The translations under genes were made by a program, and so were the position numbers. From contig NZ_CAJYGQ010000013.1 of the NCBI RefSeq assembly GCF_913773635.1, positions 62,001 through 126,000 of the forward strand: 64,000 nt of DNA, read 5' to 3'. Source of the DNA: an uncultured Mucilaginibacter sp. (GTDB taxonomy: Bacteria > Bacteroidota > Bacteroidia > Sphingobacteriales > Sphingobacteriaceae). The notes beneath the pieces were generated by a model that was given only the letters and a program-made list of their open reading frames with translations, searched no databases and had not been told where the DNA came from. Of the stretch, positions 18,478 through 27,175 are shown piece by piece; position 1 is the stretch's first letter; every line of letters begins with the position of its first letter.

Positions 18478-19191
18478 ATGCTGCACGCCGCGCCTCAAAT
18501 TACACACAACTTACATCATCCAGCTCAAAAAAGCTACGCCATCATTGTTGCCGGGGGTTCGGGCACGCGCATGCAATCGGCAGTGCCTAAACAATTTTTA
18601 CCGGTAAACAACTTGCCCGTATTAATGCATACCTTACTTGCATTTAGCAAAAGCCAATATACACCTAATTTGATAGTGGTACTGCCCGATAGCCACCATG
18701 ATTACTGGGCACAGTTATGCAATCAACATGCCTTTAGCATGCCCCACGAGTTAGTCAGCGGCGGCCCCACCCGGTTCCACTCTGTTAAAAATGGATTGAA
18801 ATTAGTGCCTGATGACGCACTGGTGGCCGTACACGATGCAGTACGACCGCTTACTGATCCAATTATAATTGATGCGGCCTACAAGCAAGCAGGCATACAG
18901 GGAGCAGTAGTTGTGGCAGTGAAAAGCCGCGATTCGGTAAGGCAGGTAAAAGGGCCTTTTACCCAAAGTCTTGTGCGCGATGAAATTTACCTGGTGCAAA
19001 CACCTCAAACCTTTAAAGCATCGCTCCTAAAAGCTTCATACGAGCATCCGTACCACGAGAGCTTTACCGACGATGCCAGCGTAGCGGAATACGCCGGCCA
19101 TACCGTACATATTGTTGAAGGCAGCTATCAAAACTTCAAAATTACTTTTCCGGAAGATATAGCCATTGCAGAGTTATTGTTAAAGCAGTAG
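18478..19191 (+). CDS. ispD: 2-C-methyl-D-erythritol 4-phosphate cytidylyltransferase
   Basis: Makes CDP-methylerythritol from MEP and CTP in the non-mevalonate isoprenoid pathway. It shows the CTP-binding loop IIVAGGSGTRM with the following PKQFLPV, the AVHDAVRPL motif and RDSVRQV. The ATG at 18478 leaves about 20 residues before the nucleotide loop; earlier in-frame starts (GTG 18424, ATG 18430) fall in the queA terminator and are unlikely. The enzyme is about 237 residues, normal for the family. No ispF is fused or adjacent. Confidence 0.93.
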   Translation: MLHAAPQITHNLHHPAQKSYAIIVAGGSGTRMQSAVPKQFLPVNNLPVLMHTLLAFSKSQYTPNLIVVLPDSHHDYWAQLCNQHAFSMPHELVSGGPTRFHSVKNGLKLVPDDALVAVHDAVRPLTDPIIIDAAYKQAGIQGAVVVAVKSRDSVRQVKGPFTQSLVRDEIYLVQTPQTFKASLLKASYEHPYHESFTDDASVAEYAGHTVHIVEGSYQNFKITFPEDIAIAELLLKQ

Positions 19192-19200
19192 GGTAACAAC

Positions 19201-19231
19201 AAAAAAGCCGTTTGCACAAAGTACAAACGGC
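19201..19231 (-). terminator. Terminator for the lmo0937-like gene
   Basis: GCCGTTTG at 19207-19214 pairs with CAAACGGC at 19224-19231. On the minus strand the hairpin is followed by TTTTTT (19201-19206). It lies about 28 nt beyond the stop of the small membrane protein gene and close behind ispD. Confidence 0.7.
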
Positions 19232-19258
19232 CCAGACTTACTTGTTAAAGTAAATAAG

Positions 19259-19405
19259 TTATGCCCTGCGGATGATGCCTAATAGTAAAGCTATAACAGC
19301 AATAACAATTAAAATGTGAATTAAACCGCCTACGTTATAAACGAATGCGCCTAATAACCAACCGATAATCAGGATAACGGCAATGATATACAATAAGCCT
19401 CTCAT
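19259..19405 (-). CDS. lmo0937-family small membrane protein (48 residues)
   Basis: A short gene that begins MRGLLYIIAVILIIGWLLG and ends GIIRRA. Two hydrophobic helices (about residues 3-22 and 27-45) are separated by a short AFVYNVGG turn. This is the pattern of the lmo0937-type small membrane proteins, which are very common in Bacteroidota and often stress-induced. Function is unknown. It is followed on its strand by a good terminator. It is easy to miss because of its length. Confidence 0.8.
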   Translation of the reverse strand: MRGLLYIIAVILIIGWLLGAFVYNVGGLIHILIVIAVIALLLGIIRRA

Positions 19406-19486
19406 AGTGATGTGTTTTTTAGTTAGATAATGTATTTGTTTGCTTAAATAACCAACACAATTCCGAATTGTTGTAATAAAATAAAA

Positions 19487-19508
19487 AAACCTGCGTTGTT
19501 GCAGGTTT
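19487..19508 (-). terminator. Terminator after the DUF2795 gene
   Basis: AAACCTGC at 19487-19494 and GCAGGTTT at 19501-19508 around GTTGTT. On the minus strand the stem runs into a T-rich stretch (TTTTTTTAT). Confidence 0.75.
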
Positions 19509-19517
19509 TAAATCTTT

Positions 19518-19739
19518 TTAATATTCGTCTTCGTTAAAGAAGAAGTCATCCTTTGTAGGATAATCGGGCCAGATTTCTTCAATGTTTTCATAAGGCTCAC
19601 CATCATCTTCTAAAGCTTGCAAATTTTCAATTACCTCCACAGGTGCACCCGAACGGATAGCGTAATCAATCAACTCGTCTTTAGTAGCAGGCCATGGTGC
19701 ATCTTCCAGATGTGAAGCCAGTTCAAGGGTCCAGTACAT
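19518..19739 (-). CDS. DUF2795 domain-containing protein
   Basis: A 73-residue acidic protein with the DUF2795 core: LASHLEDAPWPATKDELIDYAIRSGAPVEVIENLQAL. These small helical proteins are common in bacteria and have no settled function. The N-terminal MYWTLELAS start is typical for Bacteroidota members. It is a single-gene unit with its own terminator. Confidence 0.85.
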   Translation of the reverse strand: MYWTLELASHLEDAPWPATKDELIDYAIRSGAPVEVIENLQALEDDGEPYENIEEIWPDYPTKDDFFFNEDEY

Positions 19740-19829
19740 ATGTTTATTATTTATGATTTGGGTTAAATTCCAATTTTTGCAAAAATATAGTATTTACGAT
19801 TGGTTTATCAAATTATTTTTTCAAAAGTT

Positions 19830-20378
19830 CTACGTTTTTGGAAGCCATTTGTTTTCAGCAATTTCATGTTCGTTGCCAATTTTCCGGGCCAGCACAAAAA
19901 GGTAATCACTTAAACGGTTCAGGTACACTATTACCAATTCATCAACCAAACTCTCTTCACTCAACCTAACTACTATGCGTTCGGCACGGCGGCAAATGCA
20001 GCGTGCCACATGGCAAAATGATATAGCGTTACTACCACCCGGAAGTATGAAATGTTTTAGCGCAGGCAATTGTTTGTCCATTTCGTCAATTTTCTCTTCC
20101 AGTATCAACACATCACTGTCAGTAAGGTCGGGCAACATAGGGTACGGTTTATCAGGGTCGGCAGCAAGTGAGGCACCCACTGTAAACAAGGTATCCTGAA
20201 TTGTCTTTATAAATTGTTTATGTTGGCTGGCAATATCCTGATCGGCAATCAATCCCAGGTAAGCATTAAGCTCATCAACCGTACCATAGCTTTCTATACG
20301 TATATGAGCTTTGGTAACACGCGTACCTCCTATAAGTCCGGTAAAACCTTTATCGCCGGTTTTAGTATATATCTTCAT
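19830..20378 (-). CDS. PduO-type cob(I)yrinic acid a,c-diamide adenosyltransferase
   Basis: Transfers the adenosyl group of ATP to cob(I)alamin, making adenosylcobalamin. Diagnostic segments are YTKTGDKGFTGLIGG (ATP-binding N-terminus), the ESYGTVDELNAYLGL helix, and CHVARCICRRAER plus LNRLSDYLFVLAR in the C-terminal helices. Length 182 fits a single-domain PduO enzyme. No cobalamin-dependent enzyme or cobalamin riboswitch is seen beside it, so it probably serves a methylmalonyl-CoA mutase or another user elsewhere. Confidence 0.93.
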   Translation of the reverse strand: MKIYTKTGDKGFTGLIGGTRVTKAHIRIESYGTVDELNAYLGLIADQDIASQHKQFIKTIQDTLFTVGASLAADPDKPYPMLPDLTDSDVLILEEKIDEMDKQLPALKHFILPGGSNAISFCHVARCICRRAERIVVRLSEESLVDELVIVYLNRLSDYLFVLARKIGNEHEIAENKWLPKT

Positions 20379-20462
20379 TAATTAGTTGTTGTAAATTATT
20401 TAATAATGATTTGATGCAATATGAATAATTTTTGATGTTTACATATTATACAATCTGCATAT

Positions 20463-21512
20463 ATGAGGTTTCAGCAAAAAAACACCAAATATTCACAATA
20501 CACAAAAAAGTTATCGGTAGGTGCAGCAGCAATAGCTTTGTTGTGTTTAAGCTGCAGCAATACTGATAAATCGGCACAGAAAAAAAAACAAAATGCCCGG
20601 CAGCAACCGGTGTATGAAGCACCAGTTGCCAGTAAGCTTATTACCGAAAAACAGTTTAACGAGCTATTTCCTCAACGTAATAAGTTTTATACTTACAGCG
20701 CTTTTAAAAAGGCCATTGAAGAGCTGGGGCAAATAAAAATAAAAGTTACCCGCCGGGCAACATCTGTTTACCAGATTGTAAGAACCGACCGATCTACAGG
20801 AAAAAGCGCAGTTGTGCGCCAAGACGTTGACTGGAATGAGGACTGGGCAAAAAAAATGAAGCCCGACAGCGCTTATAATGTTGATTACGGCAAATTTTGC
20901 AATGAGAAAGACGCTGCATTGAACAAGAAAGAACTGGCCGCATTTTTCGCCCACATAGCACATGAAACACGGGGTGGCGAAGACGATACATTCACCGATG
21001 GATTAATGTACATACATGAGAAGAATACATCATCAGCTTACGTTGCCGAGAATGATGAGTACCCCCCTGTTGCCGGAAAGAAATATTATGGCCGTGGCCC
21101 GGTTCAATTGAGTTACAATGGAAATTACGGTTATGCCGGCGACTGTATTTTAGGCGACCATAACATTTTGCTTAAAAACCCCGACTTGATTGAAACCGAT
21201 GCTGTACTTGCCTTTAAAACTGCGATTTACTTTTGGATGACGCCACAAACGCACAAGCCATCGGCACATGATGTAATGATTGGCGTTTGGCAACCTAAAG
21301 CCACCGACAAAGCCAAAGGCCGGGCACCGGGCTTTGGCATGACCATTAACATTGTAAATGGTGAAGTGGAGTGCAATAAAGGCGAAGACAATTACAGCAT
21401 GAAAGACCGAATGAAGTTTTATCAGTTCTTTTTGAAAAAATTAGGTGTGACTGATACTGCAAACTGCTCGTGTGCTAAAATGCAGCCTTACCTGTATGGT
21501 GTAAATGAATAA
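20463..21512 (+). CDS. GH19 chitinase-like lipoprotein
   Basis: Glycoside hydrolase family 19, predicted to cleave chitin or a related GlcNAc polymer at the cell surface. The signal ends LLCLSC, so the protein is probably a lipoprotein. The catalytic region has FFAHIAHETRGG (general acid Glu of the HET motif), then YYGRGPVQLSYNGNYG and NIVNGEVECNKG, all classical GH19 motifs. At 349 residues it has an extended N-terminal portion with a Lys/Arg-rich stretch. Transcription ends at a very strong hairpin shared with the next gene. Confidence 0.88.
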   Translation: MRFQQKNTKYSQYTKKLSVGAAAIALLCLSCSNTDKSAQKKKQNARQQPVYEAPVASKLITEKQFNELFPQRNKFYTYSAFKKAIEELGQIKIKVTRRATSVYQIVRTDRSTGKSAVVRQDVDWNEDWAKKMKPDSAYNVDYGKFCNEKDAALNKKELAAFFAHIAHETRGGEDDTFTDGLMYIHEKNTSSAYVAENDEYPPVAGKKYYGRGPVQLSYNGNYGYAGDCILGDHNILLKNPDLIETDAVLAFKTAIYFWMTPQTHKPSAHDVMIGVWQPKATDKAKGRAPGFGMTINIVNGEVECNKGEDNYSMKDRMKFYQFFLKKLGVTDTANCSCAKMQPYLYGVNE

Positions 21513-21528
21513 GCATCATCAAATCTTT

Positions 21529-21583
21529 AACCATAAACAAAAAATGCTGTAGGAGATAACTACAGCATTTTTTGTTTATGGTT
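21529..21583. terminator. Bidirectional terminator, 23-bp perfect stem
   Basis: Arms 21529-21551 and 21561-21583 are exact complements around a 9-nt loop. An A-run in the left arm and a T-run in the right arm serve both strands. It separates the GH19 gene from the convergent DUF4920 gene. Confidence 0.9.
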
Positions 21584-21591
21584 CTTAAAAA

Positions 21592-22068
21592 TCAGTCGGT
21601 GACCAAAACGCCATCAGCCATTATGGTAATATCTTTTTTAGGCTTGTTGATTTTTGCAATTTCTTGGCTGCTTTTACCTGCGTCTTTTGCGTAGTGGCGC
21701 AAGCGTTCAACAGGAGTTTCGGTTACTGATGCTTTACCTTCAACAACTACATTTTTACCTACTATATTTTGAGGCATGAAGTAAGCATAGTCGGTAAACC
21801 TAACCATAATATCTTCACCGTTATCCTGCTTTAGTTTCATAAAGCAACCTTTCTTTTTACACACCTCAGTTACTTTACCACTAATTTTGCCGGTATAAAC
21901 GGTATCATGGTTAAACTTTTTATTTAAAGCCGACAGGCTTATTGCCTTGTCCTTATTTATTGTCTTACCGTAAGTAACACCAGGTGAGGCAGGTTTTATG
22001 TCAGCTTGTTGAGCATATGATGCTGCACTGATTAAAAGGGCCGCAGTGAGTAATTTTAATCCTTTCAT
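21592..22068 (-). CDS. DUF4920 domain-containing exported protein
   Basis: A 158-residue periplasmic protein with signal peptide ending AASYAQ. The core has an OB-like run (YTGKISGKVTEVCKKKGCFMKL) with two conserved cysteines, then VGKNVVVEGKASVTETPVE, matching DUF4920. The cysteine pair hints at metal or redox chemistry, but the family has no proven function. It is monocistronic, between two terminators or promoters. Confidence 0.85.
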   Translation of the reverse strand: MKGLKLLTAALLISAASYAQQADIKPASPGVTYGKTINKDKAISLSALNKKFNHDTVYTGKISGKVTEVCKKKGCFMKLKQDNGEDIMVRFTDYAYFMPQNIVGKNVVVEGKASVTETPVERLRHYAKDAGKSSQEIAKINKPKKDITIMADGVLVTD

Positions 22069-22221
22069 ATAAGAGTATGTTGTTGACTGTAAATATAATA
22101 ACTATTTTCCTTTTGGTCGGCTTGATATGTTTTTGAGGCGCAGCAAGCCCTGCAATAAAAAGAGTACAAATGCAAATACTTTGTTACAAACCAATATAAC
22201 TGCACATGAGTACTATATCAC

Positions 22222-22944
22222 ATGAAATGGCACATAGGCTGCTCGGGGTTTTACTATAAACACTGGAAGGGTGAGTTTTACCCGGCTGATTTACCACAAA
22301 AAAATTGGTTTGAACACTATTGCAAGTATTTTAACACGCTCGAACTCAACGGCACGTTCTACAGCTTTCCAAAACCTTTGTCATTAAAAAGATGGTACGA
22401 TGAAAGCCCTGCAGATTTTTCCTTCGCCGTGAAAGCGCATAGGGGCATTACACATTACAAACGATTTAACGACATACATGAACGTGTAAATGACTTTTAC
22501 GAATTAATAGCAAATGGATTAAGCAATAAATTGGGAGCTGTACTATTTCAATTGCCGCCAAGCTTTGCTTATTCAGACGAACGTCTTAAAAGCATTGTTA
22601 CCTCATTAAATCCATCATTTAATAACGTGGTTGAGCTGCGGCATAGCAGTTGGTGGATTCCTGAAGTTTATGAAGAGTTTACAAAAAGTAACATTAGTTT
22701 TTGCGGGATGAGTCATCCTGATTTGCCTGATGAGGTAATTGCAACCACATCTGATTTATATTACCGTTTACATGGCAACCGGCAGCTCTATACCTCACAA
22801 TACGCGCATAACGAATTGATACAACTGGTTAAACATGTTGAGGCAACCGGTGCCAACAAGTGTTATATATATTTTAACAATGATATTGGAGCAGCAGCAA
22901 TCAAAAACGCGCTCGAACTAAAAAAGCTCACACATATGAGTTAG
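22222..22944 (+). CDS. DUF72 domain-containing protein (YecE-like)
   Basis: TIM-barrel protein of the YecE/DUF72 family. The family start IGCSGFYYKHWKGEFYP is clear, followed by NTLELNGTFYSFP, VKAHRGITHYKR and YYRLHGNR. Length 240 is typical. The enzymatic role is unknown; a link to Fe-S or nucleic acid metabolism has been suggested for relatives, but nothing here decides it. It ends 13 nt before the convergent symporter stop. Confidence 0.9.
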   Translation: MKWHIGCSGFYYKHWKGEFYPADLPQKNWFEHYCKYFNTLELNGTFYSFPKPLSLKRWYDESPADFSFAVKAHRGITHYKRFNDIHERVNDFYELIANGLSNKLGAVLFQLPPSFAYSDERLKSIVTSLNPSFNNVVELRHSSWWIPEVYEEFTKSNISFCGMSHPDLPDEVIATTSDLYYRLHGNRQLYTSQYAHNELIQLVKHVEATGANKCYIYFNNDIGAAAIKNALELKKLTHMS

Positions 22945-22957
22945 CCGAGTGGCAATA

Positions 22958-24202
22958 TCAACTATTTTCGGGCTCATTTTCTTCATAGCCTTTATCCATC
23001 CAATTACTTCCTTCGGTAAACCTTGCAATAAGCATGGCTGCAACATTATCGCCAGTTGCGTTTAAAAGTGTTGCCATAGGGTCTACCAGTGTACCAATGA
23101 TCATTGCAGGCGGCAAGGCTTCGGGCGGAAAGCCGTAAGCTGCAATAAACAGCAACTCACCTACATAACCGCCATTAGGAATTCCGCCTTCAACAAGGCT
23201 TACCAAAACAGTCATACCTAAAGCAAGTATGATTACATCGGCGCTGTTAAACCCTTTACCAAAGAGAGCGAATACTACGGCCATTTTAATTATTGACGAT
23301 ATGCTTGAACCATCTTTATGTAACGTTGATCCTAGTGGAATGGTAACATTTGCGATAACGGCAGGTATACCTATTTCTTTTGCGGCATTAACGTTTGCAG
23401 GTATGGTAGCAATACTGCTGCATGTACCAATCGCCGTTGCAGATGGTATTATATTATTAGGCCAAAACTTTTTAAACCCCTTCACTCCTCCTGCTATAAA
23501 AGCATATGCGCTGAACCCAAAAACATAATAAAACGCACCAACGCCATAATAAAGTCCTAATGAACGTGCATACGCTCCAAACAACTGCGGACCAAACACC
23601 CCTACCTGGTAAGCAAAGTAAGCACCCAACCCCACCGGACCAAGTTTCATAATAATGATAAATACCTGTTTAAAAACTTCGTTACCCGCTAGCAGGAAAC
23701 GCGTAAAAGCCATCCCCTTCTCTCCACTGCGTAATGCTGCAAAACCAATAATTACTGAGAAAATGATCATGGCAAGCATATTCCGTCTTGATAAGAGTTG
23801 GTAAAACTCGCCCGTAGTAAATAGCTGTGTAATTTGATCACCAACAGGTTGCTTGCTTACCTGTTCGGTGAGCGGTGCGCTGGTTAGTTGCTCATGAATG
23901 GGAAAAAACCACACCGCCATGATAGTTAAACATGCCGATATAAGCACGGTGCCTAAAAATACCGCACCCATTACGCCCAACACTTTACCCAACTTTTTAC
24001 CTGGCTGCAAACCTGCAATGGCCGATGATATGGCAAAAAATACGAGTGGTATAACCGCTGTAAAAAGAAGATTAAGAAATATATCGCCAATTGGCTTCAG
24101 CACGTTTACCTTCTCACCTAAAACAAGGCCTGCAATGCTTCCTGCCACGATGCCCGTTAGAAGCCATATAATGCCTTTATAATTATTATAAAAATTGTTC
24201 AT
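22958..24202 (-). CDS. Dicarboxylate/amino acid:cation symporter (DAACS family)
   Basis: Inner-membrane Na+- or H+-coupled importer of glutamate/aspartate or C4-dicarboxylates, 414 residues. It has the GltP/GltPh architecture: about eight helices with two re-entrant hairpins. The Ser-rich HP1 segment is in ATAIGTCSSIATIP, the TM7/HP2 region has TIPLGSTLHKDGSSIS, and the substrate helix has VDPMATLLNATGDNVAAML, where the NxTGD motif is present. The N-terminus MNNFYNNYKGIIWLLTGIVAG starts with a short cytoplasmic tail. The final tail is acidic. Confidence 0.92.
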   Translation of the reverse strand: MNNFYNNYKGIIWLLTGIVAGSIAGLVLGEKVNVLKPIGDIFLNLLFTAVIPLVFFAISSAIAGLQPGKKLGKVLGVMGAVFLGTVLISACLTIMAVWFFPIHEQLTSAPLTEQVSKQPVGDQITQLFTTGEFYQLLSRRNMLAMIIFSVIIGFAALRSGEKGMAFTRFLLAGNEVFKQVFIIIMKLGPVGLGAYFAYQVGVFGPQLFGAYARSLGLYYGVGAFYYVFGFSAYAFIAGGVKGFKKFWPNNIIPSATAIGTCSSIATIPANVNAAKEIGIPAVIANVTIPLGSTLHKDGSSISSIIKMAVVFALFGKGFNSADVIILALGMTVLVSLVEGGIPNGGYVGELLFIAAYGFPPEALPPAMIIGTLVDPMATLLNATGDNVAAMLIARFTEGSNWMDKGYEENEPENS

Positions 24203-24554
24203 GCCCTGGTTGTTGGTTAAAAGTACTAATTACATATAACACAATTCAATAACTCTTCAAAATCATGAGGTTGTTACTTAGCTGCATTATTGCATTTAAG
24301 TTTTGCAAATCGATGTACAATATAGCTGTGCATTGTTGCGTAAAGTTGATTTAAAACAATAAAACAGACTACTGCTTATCGTGCAATCGAGCAATTACTC
24401 TCAAATTATTTAATTGTTTTTCAATTAGTTAGATATCCTTGAACACTTTTACAACTTTTGCGACTGAAAAACAATTAAACCCTCTGGCACGCTGCTTGTC
24501 TATCAATCATAACAACAATGTGAAGAGCATAATTACTAACAAAGAATTACACTT
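24203..24554. other. 350-nt divergent intergenic region with a sigma-54-like site
   Basis: AT-rich spacer between the leftward symporter and the rightward His-rich gene. The only strong signal is the sigma-54-like motif at 24485-24499. Upstream of it lies A/T-rich sequence without a clear operator. No tRNA, ORF or repeat was seen. Confidence 0.5.
24485..24499 (+). promoter_or_regulatory. Sigma-54-like promoter (-24/-12)
   Basis: TGGCACG at 24485-24491, a 4-nt spacer and TTGT at 24496-24499 match TGGCACG-N4-TTGC except for the last base. The spacing between the GG and the -12 element is right. The start would fall near 24511, 44 nt before the ATG. Confidence 0.5.
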
Positions 24555-24878
24555 ATGAAACGAATAACCTTTTTTGCAGCTTTTATTGTAGCACTTATAG
24601 CATTTAACGATTCGGCAAAGGCGCAGGTAAGCGCACATATTGGTATCAACATTGGTCGCCCGGCTTATTACGCCCCGGCACCTAGAGTAGTGGTGGTTGA
24701 TCGTCCGGTGGTATATCACCGCCCGGTAAGGCATGTATATTACGAGCGCCCGGTAGTTGTGCATCGTAGTTATTACCGTCCGGCCCCACGCAGAGTAGTA
24801 GTTATTAACCCTGGCCGTGGCAGAGGCCACTGGCATGGACATGATCACGGTCATGGCCATGGCCACGGAAGATGGTAA
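24555..24878 (+). CDS. Secreted Pro/Tyr/Val- and His-rich small protein
   Basis: 107 residues with a signal peptide ending DSAKAQ. The mature part is low-complexity: repeated RPVVYHRPVRHVYYERP-type units and a tail of alternating Gly-His (HGHDHGHGHGHGRW). The tail could bind metal ions such as Ni, Zn or Cu. Such proteins are common in Sphingobacteriaceae and unstudied. It is preceded by a sigma-54-like promoter and followed by a strong terminator, so it is a separate transcription unit. Confidence 0.75.
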   Translation: MKRITFFAAFIVALIAFNDSAKAQVSAHIGINIGRPAYYAPAPRVVVVDRPVVYHRPVRHVYYERPVVVHRSYYRPAPRRVVVINPGRGRGHWHGHDHGHGHGHGRW

Positions 24879-24908
24879 TTTTTTTATAGATGATTAATAA
24901 TAGTTCGG

Positions 24909-24938
24909 CCCTTCAGTTGCATTACTGAAGGGTTTTTT
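24909..24938 (+). terminator. Terminator after the His-rich gene
   Basis: CCCTTCAG at 24909-24916 and CTGAAGGG at 24925-24932, loop of 8, then TTTTTT. Confidence 0.9.
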
Positions 24939-25030
24939 GTTTTTGTAAGCACCTCTTTGGCTTACACACCAACTTGGCGTTTAAACACAAATTACTACCT
25001 TAGCCTGCATTTAACGCAATACAAACTATC

Positions 25031-25546
25031 ATGAAAAAATATTTTTTTATAAGTGCGTTGGCGGTTACAGCTTTACTGGGCGCCTGCAATCAATCACACA
25101 AGCAGGAAAGCAGCACCGAAGTTACTTCTGTTGAAACATCAACCGAAGTAGCTGCTAATGATACCGCTAAAGTTTACGAGGCTTATTTAGTAGTAAAAGA
25201 TGCTCTTGTACAAACCGACGGCAAAGCAGCACAACAAGCTGCTACAAAATTAACAGCCGCGCTAAGCCCTGTAAAAGGGTGTGACGAAGCAGAGGGTTTA
25301 TCAAAAAAAATTGCTGAAACGGACGATATCAAATCGCAGCGTACAAACTTTTTACAACTAAGCCAGGATGTAATTCCATTAGTTAAAGGACTGAAAACCA
25401 AATCAGCACCTATATATGTTGCCTACTGCCCTATGGCAAATGAGGGTAACGGAGGTTACTGGCTATCGGCACAAAAGGAAATCAAGAATCCATACTATGG
25501 TAAAGATATGATGGATTGCGGCGAGGTTAAAGAGGAAATTAAATAA
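25031..25546 (+). CDS. DUF3347 domain-containing lipoprotein
   Basis: 171 residues with a lipoprotein signal ending LLGAC. The DUF3347 helical bundle is followed by the family's C-terminal signature YVAYCPMANEGNGGYWLSAQKEIKNPYYGKDM, where CPM and the final MMDCGEV contain conserved Cys/Met residues resembling soft-metal ligands. In Bacteroidota this domain often accompanies copper or cation efflux proteins; none is adjacent here, so the metal link is inference from the family. Upstream, TACCTTAG with a TTG 19 nt earlier is a plausible promoter. Confidence 0.85.
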   Translation: MKKYFFISALAVTALLGACNQSHKQESSTEVTSVETSTEVAANDTAKVYEAYLVVKDALVQTDGKAAQQAATKLTAALSPVKGCDEAEGLSKKIAETDDIKSQRTNFLQLSQDVIPLVKGLKTKSAPIYVAYCPMANEGNGGYWLSAQKEIKNPYYGKDMMDCGEVKEEIK

Positions 25547-25680
25547 AGCCATTTTATAATTTTTTGCCTTTGAGCTAAAAACTATCAAGCCTCTAAATTG
25601 GTATTAATAACACGTATTGATTTAAGGTAAATTTTAAGTGATAAAACGCATCCGTAAATATGATTAATGGCTTAATTAAT

Positions 25681-25688
25681 TACATTTG
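25681..25688 (+). promoter_or_regulatory. -7 box of the citrate synthase gene
   Basis: TACATTTG is a perfect TAnnTTTG, 24 nt before the ATG at 25713. No convincing -33 box is seen at the usual distance. Confidence 0.5.
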
Positions 25689-25712
25689 TCACGGATACAA
25701 CTAATTATTTCT

Positions 25713-26999
25713 ATGTCGGAAAACGCACAATTAAAAATTGGAGATAAAACCTATGATTTGCCTGTATTAGAAGGCACAGAGAACGAAAAAGCTCTTGATA
25801 TTTCGAAACTTCGCGATCAAACAGGCTATATCACCCTTGATATTGGTTATAAAAATACCGGTGCAACCAAAAGCGCTATTACATTTTTGGATGGTGAACA
25901 AGGCATTCTGAAATATCGTGGTTATCCGATTGAGCAACTTGCAGAAAAATCGAGCTTTATTGAAGTTGCTTACCTGCTTATTTACGGCGAATTGCCAACC
26001 AACGAACAATTGGCAAGCTTTCAGGCCGAAATAAACCGCCATACATTGGTGCATGAGGACATGAAAAAGTTTTTCGACGGCTTCCCATCCAAATCGCACC
26101 CAATGGGTCAGTTGTCATCCCTTATAGGGGCTTTGGCTGCTTTCAATCCTGAAAGCTTAGAGCCGGGTTTAAGCCCTGAGATAGTAAATTTAGAGATACA
26201 CAAGCTTATTGCTAAAATGAGCACCATCGTATCATGGATTTACAAAAAGTCTCTGGGTCATCCGGTTAACTACCCTAAAAATAAGTTTGATTATGTAACA
26301 AACTTCATGTACATGACTTTCAGCCAACCAACCGAAGATTATGAGGTTAACCCGGTGGTTATAAGTGCCATGAATAAGTTGCTTATTTTACATGCCGACC
26401 ACGAGCAAAACTGCTCTGCTTCTACTGTTCGTATAGTAGGTTCATCTGATGCTAATTTATATGCATCAATATCTGCCGGTATTTCAGCTTTATGGGGGCC
26501 GCTACATGGTGGTGCTAACCAGGCTGTTATTGAAATGCTGGAGAAAATCAAGGCAGACGGTGGCGATACTGATAAATGGATTGCCAAAGCAAAAGATAAA
26601 AATGACTCATTCAGGTTAATGGGCTTTGGTCACCGTGTATATAAAAACTTCGACCCTCGTGCTAAAATCATTAAAAAAGCATGTGATGATATACTTGAGA
26701 ACTTAGGCGTAAATGATGAGGTTTTAGACATTGCCAAACGCCTGGAAGAAGTTGCTTTGAAAGATCCGTACTTTGTTGAGCGCAAGCTTTACCCTAACGT
26801 TGATTTTTACTCAGGCATTATCTACCGTGCATTGGGCTTCCCAACTGATATGTTTACTGTATTATTTGCCCTTGGCCGCCTGCCGGGATGGATTGCCCAA
26901 TGGAAAGAAATGAAAGAAAATAAAGAGCCGATTGGCCGCCCGCGTCAAATTTACACCGGCGCTACCGACCGTGATTATACCGATATTTCAGGCCGCTAA
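25713..26999 (+). CDS. gltA: Citrate synthase
   Basis: Condenses oxaloacetate and acetyl-CoA to citrate, entry of the TCA cycle. A hexameric-type (type II) enzyme of 428 residues. Active-site segments are LHADHEQNCSASTVR, WGPLHGGANQAV (catalytic His) and LMGFGHRVYKNFDPRAK (His and the catalytic Asp region further on in PNVDFYSG). The N-terminal YDLPVLEGTENEKALDISKLR domain is typical for type II enzymes. The ATG at 25713 is preferred over an upstream TTG because it lies at the expected distance from the -7 box. Followed by a terminator. Confidence 0.97.
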   Translation: MSENAQLKIGDKTYDLPVLEGTENEKALDISKLRDQTGYITLDIGYKNTGATKSAITFLDGEQGILKYRGYPIEQLAEKSSFIEVAYLLIYGELPTNEQLASFQAEINRHTLVHEDMKKFFDGFPSKSHPMGQLSSLIGALAAFNPESLEPGLSPEIVNLEIHKLIAKMSTIVSWIYKKSLGHPVNYPKNKFDYVTNFMYMTFSQPTEDYEVNPVVISAMNKLLILHADHEQNCSASTVRIVGSSDANLYASISAGISALWGPLHGGANQAVIEMLEKIKADGGDTDKWIAKAKDKNDSFRLMGFGHRVYKNFDPRAKIIKKACDDILENLGVNDEVLDIAKRLEEVALKDPYFVERKLYPNVDFYSGIIYRALGFPTDMFTVLFALGRLPGWIAQWKEMKENKEPIGRPRQIYTGATDRDYTDISGR

Positions 27000-27020
27000 G
27001 CCCGATCATATTTGCAAAAG

Positions 27021-27047
27021 GGTTGATAGAAATATCAACCTTTTTTT
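27021..27047 (+). terminator. Terminator after gltA
   Basis: GGTTGATA (27021-27028) pairs with TATCAACC (27033-27040) around GAAA; seven T follow. Confidence 0.9.
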
Positions 27048-27175
27048 ATTCAAAAAAGTATTAATTTACCAACCATTGTTATTTTGAAATAAAAAGCAGA
27101 TGTCGTTAATTTAAAAGCGATTTTGATCTGAAAAAATGAGGTTGTCTTCACAACTAGCGTAATACTTATTCAAAC

